Assembly: GCA_964612425.1 (NCBI GenBank)
Contig: CAZTDX010000041.1
Coordinates: 1 to 32,467 of the forward strand
DNA length: 32,467 nt
Source of the DNA: CAUJGP01 sp964612425
GTDB lineage: Bacteria; Bdellovibrionota; Bdellovibrionia; Bdellovibrionales; Bdellovibrionaceae
Reading direction: 5' to 3'
Shown: positions 1-7,216 of the stretch, piece after piece
How positions within the stretch are numbered: position 1 is the stretch's first letter
Layout: the number at the start of each line of letters is the position of its first letter
Notes under the pieces: model-generated
The model's database searches: none
What the model was told of the DNA's origin: nothing
The model's input: the letters and a program-made list of their open reading frames with translations, nothing else
Translations under genes and position numbers: made by a program

Positions 1-1
1 C

Positions 2-103
2 CATTTCGGTGAGGCCATGGATGGCCGTCCCGAAGTTGCCTCTTCAACTCACTTCCCTACGCCTATCGAGAAGCCCCTGATTCAAGCACAGACTTATGTG
101 TAA
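2..103 (+). CDS. C-terminal end of an unidentified protein (partial)
   Basis: An open frame enters from the left edge and stops at TAA 101-103, giving 33 residues that begin HFGEAMDGRP and end QAQTYV. The composition looks protein-like and the frame is uninterrupted, but the fragment is too short to assign to a family. It is convergent with the M23 peptidase gene. Between the two stops a short inverted repeat (166-172 with 188-194, AAGTAGA/TCTACTT) could form a weak hairpin, but there is no clear T-tract. Confidence 0.5.
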   Translation, partial: HFGEAMDGRPEVASSTHFPTPIEKPLIQAQTYV

Positions 104-192
104 AAAATGTAATATAGGGTTAGAGTTCCTCTATGTTGAGAGAGAATTAAACTTTTCCAACGAAGAAGTAGACCTTTTTCAGCAAAATCTAC

Positions 193-1227
193 TTATTCGT
201 TTAGGATATAGTTTATAGGATCAATTGGAATATTATTGAGTCTCACTTCATAGTGACTGTGGGGGCCGGTTGATCGACCAGTACTTCCCACAGCAGCTAT
301 AACATCCCAGCGATTTACGTGTTGACCCACTTGAACATAAATTTGCGAGTTATGTCCAAAGCGAGTCATAATTCCGTAGCCGTGATCAATAGTAACGAGC
401 TTTCCATAAGTTTCATCAAAGGCTGCGTAGGTGACAACTCCATCGGCCGTGGCATAAACAGGAGTTCCTGGGGCGGCAGCAAAATCAATTCCATTATGCA
501 TAGTTGCTTTTCCAGAGAATGGAGAAATGCGGTATCCAAATTTTGAGGTGAGCCAACCGCGAGTCGGTCGAATGCTAGGAGTGGAGTTTAGCAAGCTTTG
601 TCTTTCGGATAAATTTTCCCAGAGGTCAATCACGCTTTGTTCACGAAGATGACTCTGCTTAACGGCGCGATCGATACGAATGGCCAAGCTTGTGTATTCG
701 TTTGGAGTCTCAACGGCAAGTTCTCCTTGAGATTCATTGATGGGGGTTTCCTCCGAAAAATCACCTTCATTGTTGGCTAAGGCTTGAAGAGGAGGGCGAT
801 GTTCAGGCTGGCCTTCAGCGAAATCGTCAATAGCTTGGCCCGGTTTTGGTTCAGGGCCGATGGAAAGTTTTAAACTTCGATTTTCATCTTCCACATTGGT
901 AATTAATTTTAGTTTACTGGAAAAAGTTTTTACTCTTTCCAGTGCGCTTTCAAGGGCGCTCACCTTAGTTTCGACTACTTGAAATTGTTTTTTTAGTTGT
1001 AAGTTTTCAAGTTTGAGTTTTTTAATTTCTCGAGACTCTAGAAGAAGTCCAAAATAATCAAGAACAAAAGCCAGTAAAATAATGATCACGGCTACTGAAG
1101 CTATGATAGATAATTTTAATAGTTTTTTAGATACCACTAACTTTTTAGTTGCCTTTTGCTCATCGCCAACAATAAAAAAAGTGATTTGTTTTGCTTCCAA
1201 GAAAAACCTTTCTGTTTTACTCAACAA
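193..1227 (-). CDS. Membrane-anchored M23 (LytM-type) peptidoglycan endopeptidase
   Basis: Predicted zinc metallopeptidase that cleaves peptide cross-links in murein. The 344-residue protein has a short cytoplasmic N-terminus, one transmembrane helix at about 38-63, a coiled coil at about 64-112, a Pro/Glu-rich linker, and a C-terminal M23 domain from about 224. The zinc site looks complete: H244 and D248 in HNGIDFA, and H323 and H325 in HSHYEVR; H292 in GHNS is the usual extra catalytic His. An active enzyme is therefore likely, unlike degenerate EnvC/NlpD-type activators. The start ATG lies inside the end of the upstream PP2C gene (11-nt overlap), so the two are probably co-transcribed and translationally coupled. 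The family and fold are clear; the exact cell-wall role (division, shape, or prey-wall remodelling in a predator) cannot be read from sequence. Confidence 0.9.
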   Translation of the reverse strand: MLSKTERFFLEAKQITFFIVGDEQKATKKLVVSKKLLKLSIIASVAVIIILLAFVLDYFGLLLESREIKKLKLENLQLKKQFQVVETKVSALESALERVKTFSSKLKLITNVEDENRSLKLSIGPEPKPGQAIDDFAEGQPEHRPPLQALANNEGDFSEETPINESQGELAVETPNEYTSLAIRIDRAVKQSHLREQSVIDLWENLSERQSLLNSTPSIRPTRGWLTSKFGYRISPFSGKATMHNGIDFAAAPGTPVYATADGVVTYAAFDETYGKLVTIDHGYGIMTRFGHNSQIYVQVGQHVNRWDVIAAVGSTGRSTGPHSHYEVRLNNIPIDPINYILNE

Positions 1228-1939
1228 TTTTTAAAATTAGTACGGTGATATTATCATCACCACCATTAACTTTGGCTTCTTCAATGAGAATGTGAGCGAC
1301 CAATTCTGGAGAATTTTTGTTTATAATTTCACAAATTCTCTTATCGCTGACTAAGCCATGAAGTCCATCAGAACAAAACAAATAAGTTTCGCCTACACTG
1401 ATGGGACGTTCTAAAACATCGCATGCCACGTCTCTTTCAAATCCCACGCTTCGTGTAATTACATTTTTGGCGACCATTTTATGTGCTTGTTCAGGTGTTA
1501 AAATTCCGGCTCTGATTTGTTCATTAATAAGTGAATGATCCTCAGTGAGTTGCCACATCATGTTGTTTCGAATAAGATAACATCGAGAGTCTCCAACATT
1601 GGCTATATATAAAGTATTTTTATTTATATGTGACATCACCATCGTCGTGCCCATGCCATTTAAATCGGGATTTTCTTTGGCATGTTCAAAAATTCGATTG
1701 CTCGCTTCTCCGTAAGAAAAACGTAAAAGCTCACGAGGTGAAAGATGTTGGTTATTGGGGTTATTAAAGACATCTTTTACTGAAGCGCAAGCCATGGCTG
1801 AGGCGATTTCGCCGCCCTTATGCCCCCCCATACCATCAGCAACAATAAAGATACCAAGATTTTTTTCAAGGAGAAAGGAATCTTGATTATTTGCGCGTTT
1901 TAAACCTGGGTCTGTTTTAACCCAACCTAAAGCATTCAT
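1217..1939 (-). CDS. PP2C-family (PPM) serine/threonine protein phosphatase
   Basis: A compact 240-residue cytosolic metal-dependent phosphatase of the Stp/PrpC type, which dephosphorylates Ser/Thr residues set by Hanks-type kinases. All core motifs are present: RANNQD with D20, VADGMGGHKGGEIAS with D35/G36, GMGTTMV at about 95-101, NVGDSRCYL at 114-122, TEDHSL at 132-137, CSDGLHGLV with D191, and GGDDNITV with D228/D229. The length matches bacterial single-domain members. No partner kinase lies in the window. It is first in an operon with the M23 peptidase, which suggests phosphorylation control linked to the cell envelope (inference). The upstream 214-bp region is divergent with the gene at 2154. 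Confidence 0.95.
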   Translation of the reverse strand: MNALGWVKTDPGLKRANNQDSFLLEKNLGIFIVADGMGGHKGGEIASAMACASVKDVFNNPNNQHLSPRELLRFSYGEASNRIFEHAKENPDLNGMGTTMVMSHINKNTLYIANVGDSRCYLIRNNMMWQLTEDHSLINEQIRAGILTPEQAHKMVAKNVITRSVGFERDVACDVLERPISVGETYLFCSDGLHGLVSDKRICEIINKNSPELVAHILIEEAKVNGGDDNITVLILKIVE

Positions 1940-2014
1940 AAAATCATCTTAAATCTCGTTTATACTCATTCCAACAAGTAATATAGGATCTCGTTTTAAG
2001 ACTAGGGTGTTAAT

Positions 2015-2035
2015 ATTAAATAATAATTATTTAAT
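2015..2035. promoter_or_regulatory. 21-bp perfect AT palindrome between divergent genes
   Basis: Two 10-bp arms, ATTAAATAAT and ATTATTTAAT, flank a single A. The palindrome lies between the PP2C phosphatase (minus) and the gene at 2154 (plus). It could be a dimeric-repressor operator. In AT-rich DNA such palindromes also arise by chance, so this is only a candidate. Confidence 0.35.
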
Positions 2036-2153
2036 CATTGGTTTACACAGACCAGATCGGATAAAAGTATTGTTTTGAGACAAGAATTGCAAAGCTCGTA
2101 ATCAATCTCTGACAGACTACAGTAAGAACAGGATTTGGCCGATATAAAATTAT

Positions 2154-2849
2154 ATGGGTCGAAATGGAATTTTTTTAATAACCATAATGATGACGTTGTT
2201 TTTTTGGCAATGGTCGTATTTGGAATTTAAAAATCATTTTAGTGGTTTAAGTGAAGCACAATCTGAAATTAAAAAACTTCAAACTCAATACCAAAGAGCT
2301 AATGTTCAAACAGAGTTAGTTCAATATCAATTCGATTTATTTAAACAACAAATTGCAAAAACAATTCCCAATGTAATGAAGGAGTTACCTCCTGAAGCTC
2401 AATTACAAAGTCGAGGAATTGCCAGTATTTTAAAGCAACCAGCTCAAGAATTTTTAATCATGGCACAAATAGAATCATCGATTGATGACATGAAAAAAGT
2501 TTTTGAAAAAAAACAATATCAACAAGTCATTAGAAAAGGAAAACACATCCTTGATCTCCATCCTGTGAGTGATTCCTTGGTGTCAGTTTATTTTATGATG
2601 GCAGAAAGTTATTACCAAACTAATGAGTTTGATCAGTGTTTAGCCATGGCAGATTTTATGACAAGATTATATCCGGAGAATGAAAAAACAGGTTATGTGC
2701 TACTGAGAGTGGGTATTTTTCTCAAAGAAAAAAACAGATTGGAAGAAGCCCACAATATGTTTTCTTTAGTTTCACATGCTTTTGCTAAAGAACAAACACT
2801 TAAGCAACAATCGGAAAAGTTAATGGCCAGCGTTGGAGGCATTGAATGA
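2154..2849 (+). CDS. Membrane-anchored protein with coiled coil and TPR-like C-terminus
   Basis: Function unknown. The 231-residue protein begins with a hydrophobic signal-anchor (about 5-24, rich in I, M, F and W). A coiled-coil stretch follows (about 30-68), then a helical region from about 105 to 225 with tetratricopeptide-like spacing: paired helices containing YYQTNEFDQCLAMADFM and a following LEEAHNMF repeat. This arrangement is typical of periplasm-facing scaffold proteins such as CpoB/YbgF relatives, but I cannot claim homology. The stop overlaps the next start as ATGA (2846-2849), so it is coupled to the FecR-like gene. The Shine-Dalgarno is weak; a start at the tandem ATGs near 2187 is possible but would cut into the membrane segment. 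Confidence 0.75.
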   Translation: MGRNGIFLITIMMTLFFWQWSYLEFKNHFSGLSEAQSEIKKLQTQYQRANVQTELVQYQFDLFKQQIAKTIPNVMKELPPEAQLQSRGIASILKQPAQEFLIMAQIESSIDDMKKVFEKKQYQQVIRKGKHILDLHPVSDSLVSVYFMMAESYYQTNEFDQCLAMADFMTRLYPENEKTGYVLLRVGIFLKEKNRLEEAHNMFSLVSHAFAKEQTLKQQSEKLMASVGGIE

Positions 2850-3577
2850 AGTGGCTTCGCCTCCTAGGTATTATTCTATCTCTAAGTCTTGAAGTGAGAG
2901 TGCGGGCCGCTGAGCAAGATCCTGAGGCTTGTTTAAAAAATAACATCGATAAATGCGCGATTTTTACCAATAGACCTACGACAATTAATAGTCCAAATTT
3001 AACCATGAAATTGCGAGCAGGTAGCATTCTCTATAGAGATCGAAAGAGGGAGTGGAATTTTGTTGATGGAACCATGCGTGTTCAAACCGCAACTGACATT
3101 AAACTTAAGACAAGAGTGGGAACACTTAATTTAAGTCAGGGTGCATTTTGGGTTCAATGGAAAGATGAAAAAATTTGGGTCTATGCGATGGAAGGTGTAG
3201 CTCAAATTGAATTAACATCACCGGAGCTAGGAAAACAAATTGTGACAGAAGGATTTGTTAATTGGTTTGGATTAATTGGTAGCGAAAATAAGAACCTGAG
3301 AGGGATACCAAAGATAATCACACTCGATTTTATAAAACAAAAAATTGGTCACTTATCGTCCTCAGAAATTAAAAGTATTAGTAATAAAGAATCAAGGTCT
3401 CTTGTGATGGCATCGGACTTTTATCGAGAATTAGTACAAACAATGGAAGATCAAAATAGATCCACCGTTGAAGCGACACAAAAAAGGGAAGCAAGAAAGA
3501 TCAGAAGAAATAAAGAAATAAGAGATCTCTTTAGAGCTAAATACCTAAGTCCAGTTGATCTCGATAATGTCGAATAG
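2846..3577 (+). CDS. Exported FecR-like domain protein
   Basis: The 243-residue protein has a Sec signal peptide (MKWLRLLGIILSLSLEV..., cleavage near residue 22). A beta-rich region at about 45-140 follows, with the pattern of FecR domains: a raised-value statement (LRAGSILYRDRKREW), a set of V/I-rich strands (TRVGTLNLSQGAFWV) and a closing segment (VYAMEGVAQIEL). FecR domains occur in periplasmic signalling and envelope proteins. There is no transmembrane anti-sigma partner here, so a FecI/FecR iron circuit is unlikely. The last 50 residues are basic and helical (many K, R and E). It overlaps the upstream TPR-like gene by 4 nt, and the two probably act as an envelope pair. Domain call moderate, function unknown. 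Confidence 0.65.
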   Translation: MKWLRLLGIILSLSLEVRVRAAEQDPEACLKNNIDKCAIFTNRPTTINSPNLTMKLRAGSILYRDRKREWNFVDGTMRVQTATDIKLKTRVGTLNLSQGAFWVQWKDEKIWVYAMEGVAQIELTSPELGKQIVTEGFVNWFGLIGSENKNLRGIPKIITLDFIKQKIGHLSSSEIKSISNKESRSLVMASDFYRELVQTMEDQNRSTVEATQKREARKIRRNKEIRDLFRAKYLSPVDLDNVE

Positions 3578-3645
3578 TCCATCTTTATGACTGGCCTCGA
3601 TAATTAGGACCAGACAATCTTTAAAAAGAATGTAAGACTTAATGC

Positions 3646-3659
3646 AAGGATTAATCCTT
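3646..3659. promoter_or_regulatory. 14-bp perfect palindrome just upstream of the coiled-coil gene
   Basis: AAGGATTAATCCTT reads the same on both strands and ends 4 nt before the strong Shine-Dalgarno (AGGAGGA, about 3664-3670) of the gene starting at 3677. It could be an operator, or an RNA hairpin that masks the ribosome site. No experimental parallel known to me. Confidence 0.3.
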
Positions 3660-3676
3660 TCTCAGGAGGAGAGAGC

Positions 3677-5347
3677 GTGTCTAGTGTGAGCAACGAAAGT
3701 CGTCGCGATGATGCAGTTCGAAAAGTAAAAGATGAATATTATACGAAAGAGGCAGAGGATACCCGTAAACATAAAACTGAATTACGAAATCTTACGGAGC
3801 AATACCAAAAAGAAATCGAAGATTTAAAAAATGAGCATGCTGAAAAAGTGAAGCAACTGGAAGGTTATATGCGTGCTCGCTTAAGTAAGCAAGATCAAGA
3901 GCAGCAAAAACAAATTCAGGATATGAGAGATTTATATACACAACAATTAAGGAAAAAACTTGAAGAGAGTCAATCTATGCGCAATGAACAAAAAGATGCG
4001 TATGAGTTTCAGATGAATAAGCAAAAAAATGTGTTTGAGAATCAAAAGTCCCGTCTAGAAAATCAATTCAATAATGAACTAAAAAATAAAGATGATGCGT
4101 TTCAAAAATACACTCAATACGCTCGTGAGCAGGGAGATAAGACCTGGGAAGATCGTCGAGCTAAAATTCAAAAAAGTACTGAGGAACAATTGCAAAGAGA
4201 GCGAGAAAACCACGACAATCAAATGTCTAATATGAGCCGACAATTAACAGAGATGGAAAAATCCAAAAAACTGGAAATTAATCATCTCACTCAACAAAAT
4301 GAGTTTGAAAAAAATAGATTAGAGCTGGTCAGTCTACAGACTAAAGAAAACCAAGAAAAAATGAATGCTTCGGTTCATGAGTCCATGAACTTAGAACATC
4401 AAAGTCAGCAAAAATTAATGAAATCTAAATTTAGAGAAGAGGTTGATAAAAAGATTGCCGATCTAGAATCATCTCAAAAGGATTTTCGAGATACTACGAG
4501 CGAAAGGATCAATCGACATCTTAATGCTCTTAAAGCAGACCTGAAAAATGAAAAGAATGAACGAATAGTAGAGAAAAACTCTTTGGAACAATTAGCGGGA
4601 CTAGAAAAAAAGCACATTCAAGATGATTACGAAAAACGTCTCGCTGATGAACGAAAGCAAAAGCAAATGGCTATTGAAAGTGTGACGGAAGAAGTTAGTA
4701 CTGAAGTTTCTAAAGCAGTAAAAGGTCGAGATCAAATGTTAAAAGACCTATCAGATTCTCACCTCAGGGAGAGAGAATTAAAACGAAGTCAAACAACCGC
4801 GCAAATATCCCAGATGAAAAACGATATGCAAACTATTGAGGATCATGTCACGCAAAGAGCAGATTCAAAAGTAAATCGTGCTAACGAATTAGTTCGACAA
4901 AGTAGTGAAAAACTCCAACGTTATTATGACGACAGTTTAGAGATTATTAAAAAAGATTTTATGAAGGAACTTAATAATGAAAGAATCCGCCACACCGAGG
5001 AGCGTGCAGAGTTAGAAGGCCGCCTAGAAAAGAAGGTTCGTGATCGTGAGAAAGCGGTATCTCAAGAGTTAGAAAAGAAAGTAACTATATACGAGGATAT
5101 CATTGAAGGTCAAAAAGAAGGGTTTGCTGAAGAGTTGCGACGAAAAGATGAAGTCTTCAAGGAGCAAATGCAAGGGCGCGAAAGAAACTTTAAAGATGCC
5201 ATGAGATCCCAGGAAATGAAGTATCAAAATCAGATTCAGCAAATTAAAGATACAGCCAATAATGATATGGATTCTTTGGAGCGACGTCACCGTGAAGAAA
5301 TGAATCATTTAGCGCAAAAAATTACGGATCGACAAAAACGAGCTTAA
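3677..5347 (+). CDS. Large coiled-coil, highly charged protein
   Basis: Almost the whole 556-residue protein is predicted coiled coil: continuous heptad-like runs of E, K, Q, R, D and N, very few Pro or Gly, and no membrane segment or signal peptide. It should be an elongated cytoplasmic oligomer, such as a filament, scaffold or SMC-like rod without ATPase heads. The start is GTG at 3677, preceded at good spacing by the perfect Shine-Dalgarno AGGAGGA. Bdellovibrio is known to have a coiled-coil-rich cytoskeletal protein (Ccrp) that supports cell integrity; whether this gene is related cannot be decided by eye, because coiled coils resemble each other by composition. It sits 48 bp before pyruvate kinase and may share its transcript. 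Confidence 0.8.
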   Translation: MSSVSNESRRDDAVRKVKDEYYTKEAEDTRKHKTELRNLTEQYQKEIEDLKNEHAEKVKQLEGYMRARLSKQDQEQQKQIQDMRDLYTQQLRKKLEESQSMRNEQKDAYEFQMNKQKNVFENQKSRLENQFNNELKNKDDAFQKYTQYAREQGDKTWEDRRAKIQKSTEEQLQRERENHDNQMSNMSRQLTEMEKSKKLEINHLTQQNEFEKNRLELVSLQTKENQEKMNASVHESMNLEHQSQQKLMKSKFREEVDKKIADLESSQKDFRDTTSERINRHLNALKADLKNEKNERIVEKNSLEQLAGLEKKHIQDDYEKRLADERKQKQMAIESVTEEVSTEVSKAVKGRDQMLKDLSDSHLRERELKRSQTTAQISQMKNDMQTIEDHVTQRADSKVNRANELVRQSSEKLQRYYDDSLEIIKKDFMKELNNERIRHTEERAELEGRLEKKVRDREKAVSQELEKKVTIYEDIIEGQKEGFAEELRRKDEVFKEQMQGRERNFKDAMRSQEMKYQNQIQQIKDTANNDMDSLERRHREEMNHLAQKITDRQKRA

Positions 5348-5395
5348 ATTTTGTAGAACTGTACTCACTATAAAATTGAGGAAGGATACGTTCAA

Positions 5396-6880
5396 ATGTT
5401 AGCAGATCGTCGAGTTAAAATTGTAGCGACCATTGGACCATCAACATCTACAGAAGAAGCTTTAGAAAAAGCCATTCGTGCAGGAATGAATGTGGCGCGT
5501 TTGAACTTTAGTCATGGTAAGCATGAAGATCATTTGAAGGTTATCCAAATTATTAGAAAACTCTCCAAAACCCTTCAAGCACCTGTAACAATACTGCAAG
5601 ATTTGCAGGGACCTAAAATTCGAGTGGGGCGTTTTAAAGAAGGTAAAATTACCATCACCCCCGGCGAAAATGTAAAAATTACGACTCGTGATGTGGTTGG
5701 CGATGTGGGACTGATTCCTTCGGACTTTAAAAATTTACATTTAAGTTGTAAGCCAGGAACACGAATTTTATTAGACGATGGTCTCTTAGAATTAAGAGTC
5801 GACCGTGTGGATGGTCAGGAAATAGATGCGACGGTGATCTATGGTGGAATTCTCAAGGATCGAAAAGGAATGAATGTTCCCGGCGCGTTTTTAGCCGTAG
5901 AGTGTATGTCAGAAAAAGATTTACAAGATTTAGAATTTGGAATTGCCAACGACGTTGATTACATCGCCTTAAGTTTCGTGCGACAGGGAAAAGATATTCG
6001 TAAATTACGTGAGCTCATACAGGCTAAAAAGAGTGAAGCAAAGATAGTTGCAAAAATTGAAATGATTGAAGCTCTAGAAAACTTAGAAGAAATTGTGCGT
6101 TTGAGCGATGCTGTTATGGTGGCTCGAGGAGATCTAGCCATAGAAGTGGGGCAGAGTGTTCTTCCCGGTAAACAAAAAGAAATTATATCCATTTCAAATA
6201 AATTGGGAAAGCCTGTCATCACGGCCACTCAAATGTTGGACAGCATGATCGAAAACCCAAGGCCAACGCGCGCTGAAATTACGGATGTGGCCAATGCAGT
6301 CTTAGATGGATCTGATGCCCTGATGCTTTCCGCAGAAACCGCGAGCGGCAAACATCCCTTTAAGTGTATACGAACAATGCATGAAATTATTTGTGAAGTG
6401 GAACGTGCGGATCGAAATTATTATCATTTATCCTTAGAAAGCGACATTTTATCGACGTCAGCTTCCTTGGCGGCAAGCGCATGCGTGTGCGCCTTGAAAT
6501 TAAATGCGGCAGCAATTGTGTGTTTAACCACCTCTGGGAAAACGGCGAATATAATTTCAGGGTTTAGGCCCAAGGCACGACTCATTGCGGTTACGCATGA
6601 ATTGAATGTTTTAAATAGGTTAGAGTTGATTTGGGGGCTTCAAACGCTTCCCATAGATGCCTACCACAGCATCGAAGATGTTATTAAACAAGTTGAAAAA
6701 ACCCTCATTCAATACGGATTGGCTAAAACAGGGGATAAAATTATTCTTACTTATGGGTATCCTGTTCGAACTGGTGTAAAAACAAACACTTTGCACGTTC
6801 ATACATTGCATGGTGAAGCTTTAAACCGAGAGGGCGATGAAAATATTCCATTGCGATGCCGGAAAGAGTCACTTTTTTAA
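5396..6880 (+). CDS. pyk: Pyruvate kinase
   Basis: Catalyses the last step of glycolysis, phosphoenolpyruvate + ADP to pyruvate + ATP, in the cytosol. The 494-residue protein has the full set of family motifs: VKIVATIGPS at the N-terminus, ARLNFSHG at 34-41, LQDLQGPKIRVG at 68-78, the active-site KIEMIEA with K220 and E222, MVARGDLAIEVG with D246, and ATQMLDSM followed by PRPTRAE at 277-293. The C-terminal regulatory domain is present (SGKTANIISGFRPKARL). The length is slightly above E. coli PykF (470) and there is no extra PEP-utiliser domain. The Shine-Dalgarno GAGGAAGGA lies about 10 nt before ATG 5396. Confidence 0.97.
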   Translation: MLADRRVKIVATIGPSTSTEEALEKAIRAGMNVARLNFSHGKHEDHLKVIQIIRKLSKTLQAPVTILQDLQGPKIRVGRFKEGKITITPGENVKITTRDVVGDVGLIPSDFKNLHLSCKPGTRILLDDGLLELRVDRVDGQEIDATVIYGGILKDRKGMNVPGAFLAVECMSEKDLQDLEFGIANDVDYIALSFVRQGKDIRKLRELIQAKKSEAKIVAKIEMIEALENLEEIVRLSDAVMVARGDLAIEVGQSVLPGKQKEIISISNKLGKPVITATQMLDSMIENPRPTRAEITDVANAVLDGSDALMLSAETASGKHPFKCIRTMHEIICEVERADRNYYHLSLESDILSTSASLAASACVCALKLNAAAIVCLTTSGKTANIISGFRPKARLIAVTHELNVLNRLELIWGLQTLPIDAYHSIEDVIKQVEKTLIQYGLAKTGDKIILTYGYPVRTGVKTNTLHVHTLHGEALNREGDENIPLRCRKESLF

Positions 6881-6959
6881 AGAAAATACTAGCAAATTGG
6901 GTCTTGACAGTTTAGAAACGTTCAAATTTTGAAGGTTTCCACAAGGATTTAATGAATTT

Positions 6960-7031
6960 ATGTCACAGCCTGAACGAAATGCTATTATAGTTTTTTTGAT
7001 ATTCTTAGGCCTCATGCTTTCAATGTATTAA
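6960..7031 (+). CDS. Possible 23-residue single-pass membrane peptide
   Basis: A short frame, MSQPERNAIIVFLIFLGLML plus SMY, has a polar N-terminus and one 14-residue hydrophobic helix, which is the usual form of bacterial small membrane proteins. A possible Shine-Dalgarno AAGGA lies 12 nt upstream, at the long end of useful spacing, and a TTGACA hexamer at 6904-6909 has no good -10 behind it. The rest of the 336-bp gap between pyk and glnN holds only AT-rich DNA, including a 14-bp palindrome AAATAAATTTATTT at 7124-7137. Translation is unproven. Confidence 0.3.
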   Translation: MSQPERNAIIVFLIFLGLMLSMY

Positions 7032-7216
7032 GAGTACAACCTTAATTTTTTTCATCTTGCTATTAACTTGAGAATAACTCATGATGATCTCGTTTTCAAT
7101 GAGATGAATTCTGTTTAGTAAATAAATAAATTTATTTGATTGAGAACATAACATCAAACTTTTTCAGAGAGTGATTTTGTTTATAAATTCTTTCTGGAAG
7201 AATAAAGGAGTGATCT

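Noticed and set aside
7100..7216. Sigma-54 promoter for glnN
   Set aside because: No GG-N10-GC element of correct spacing was found in the gap.
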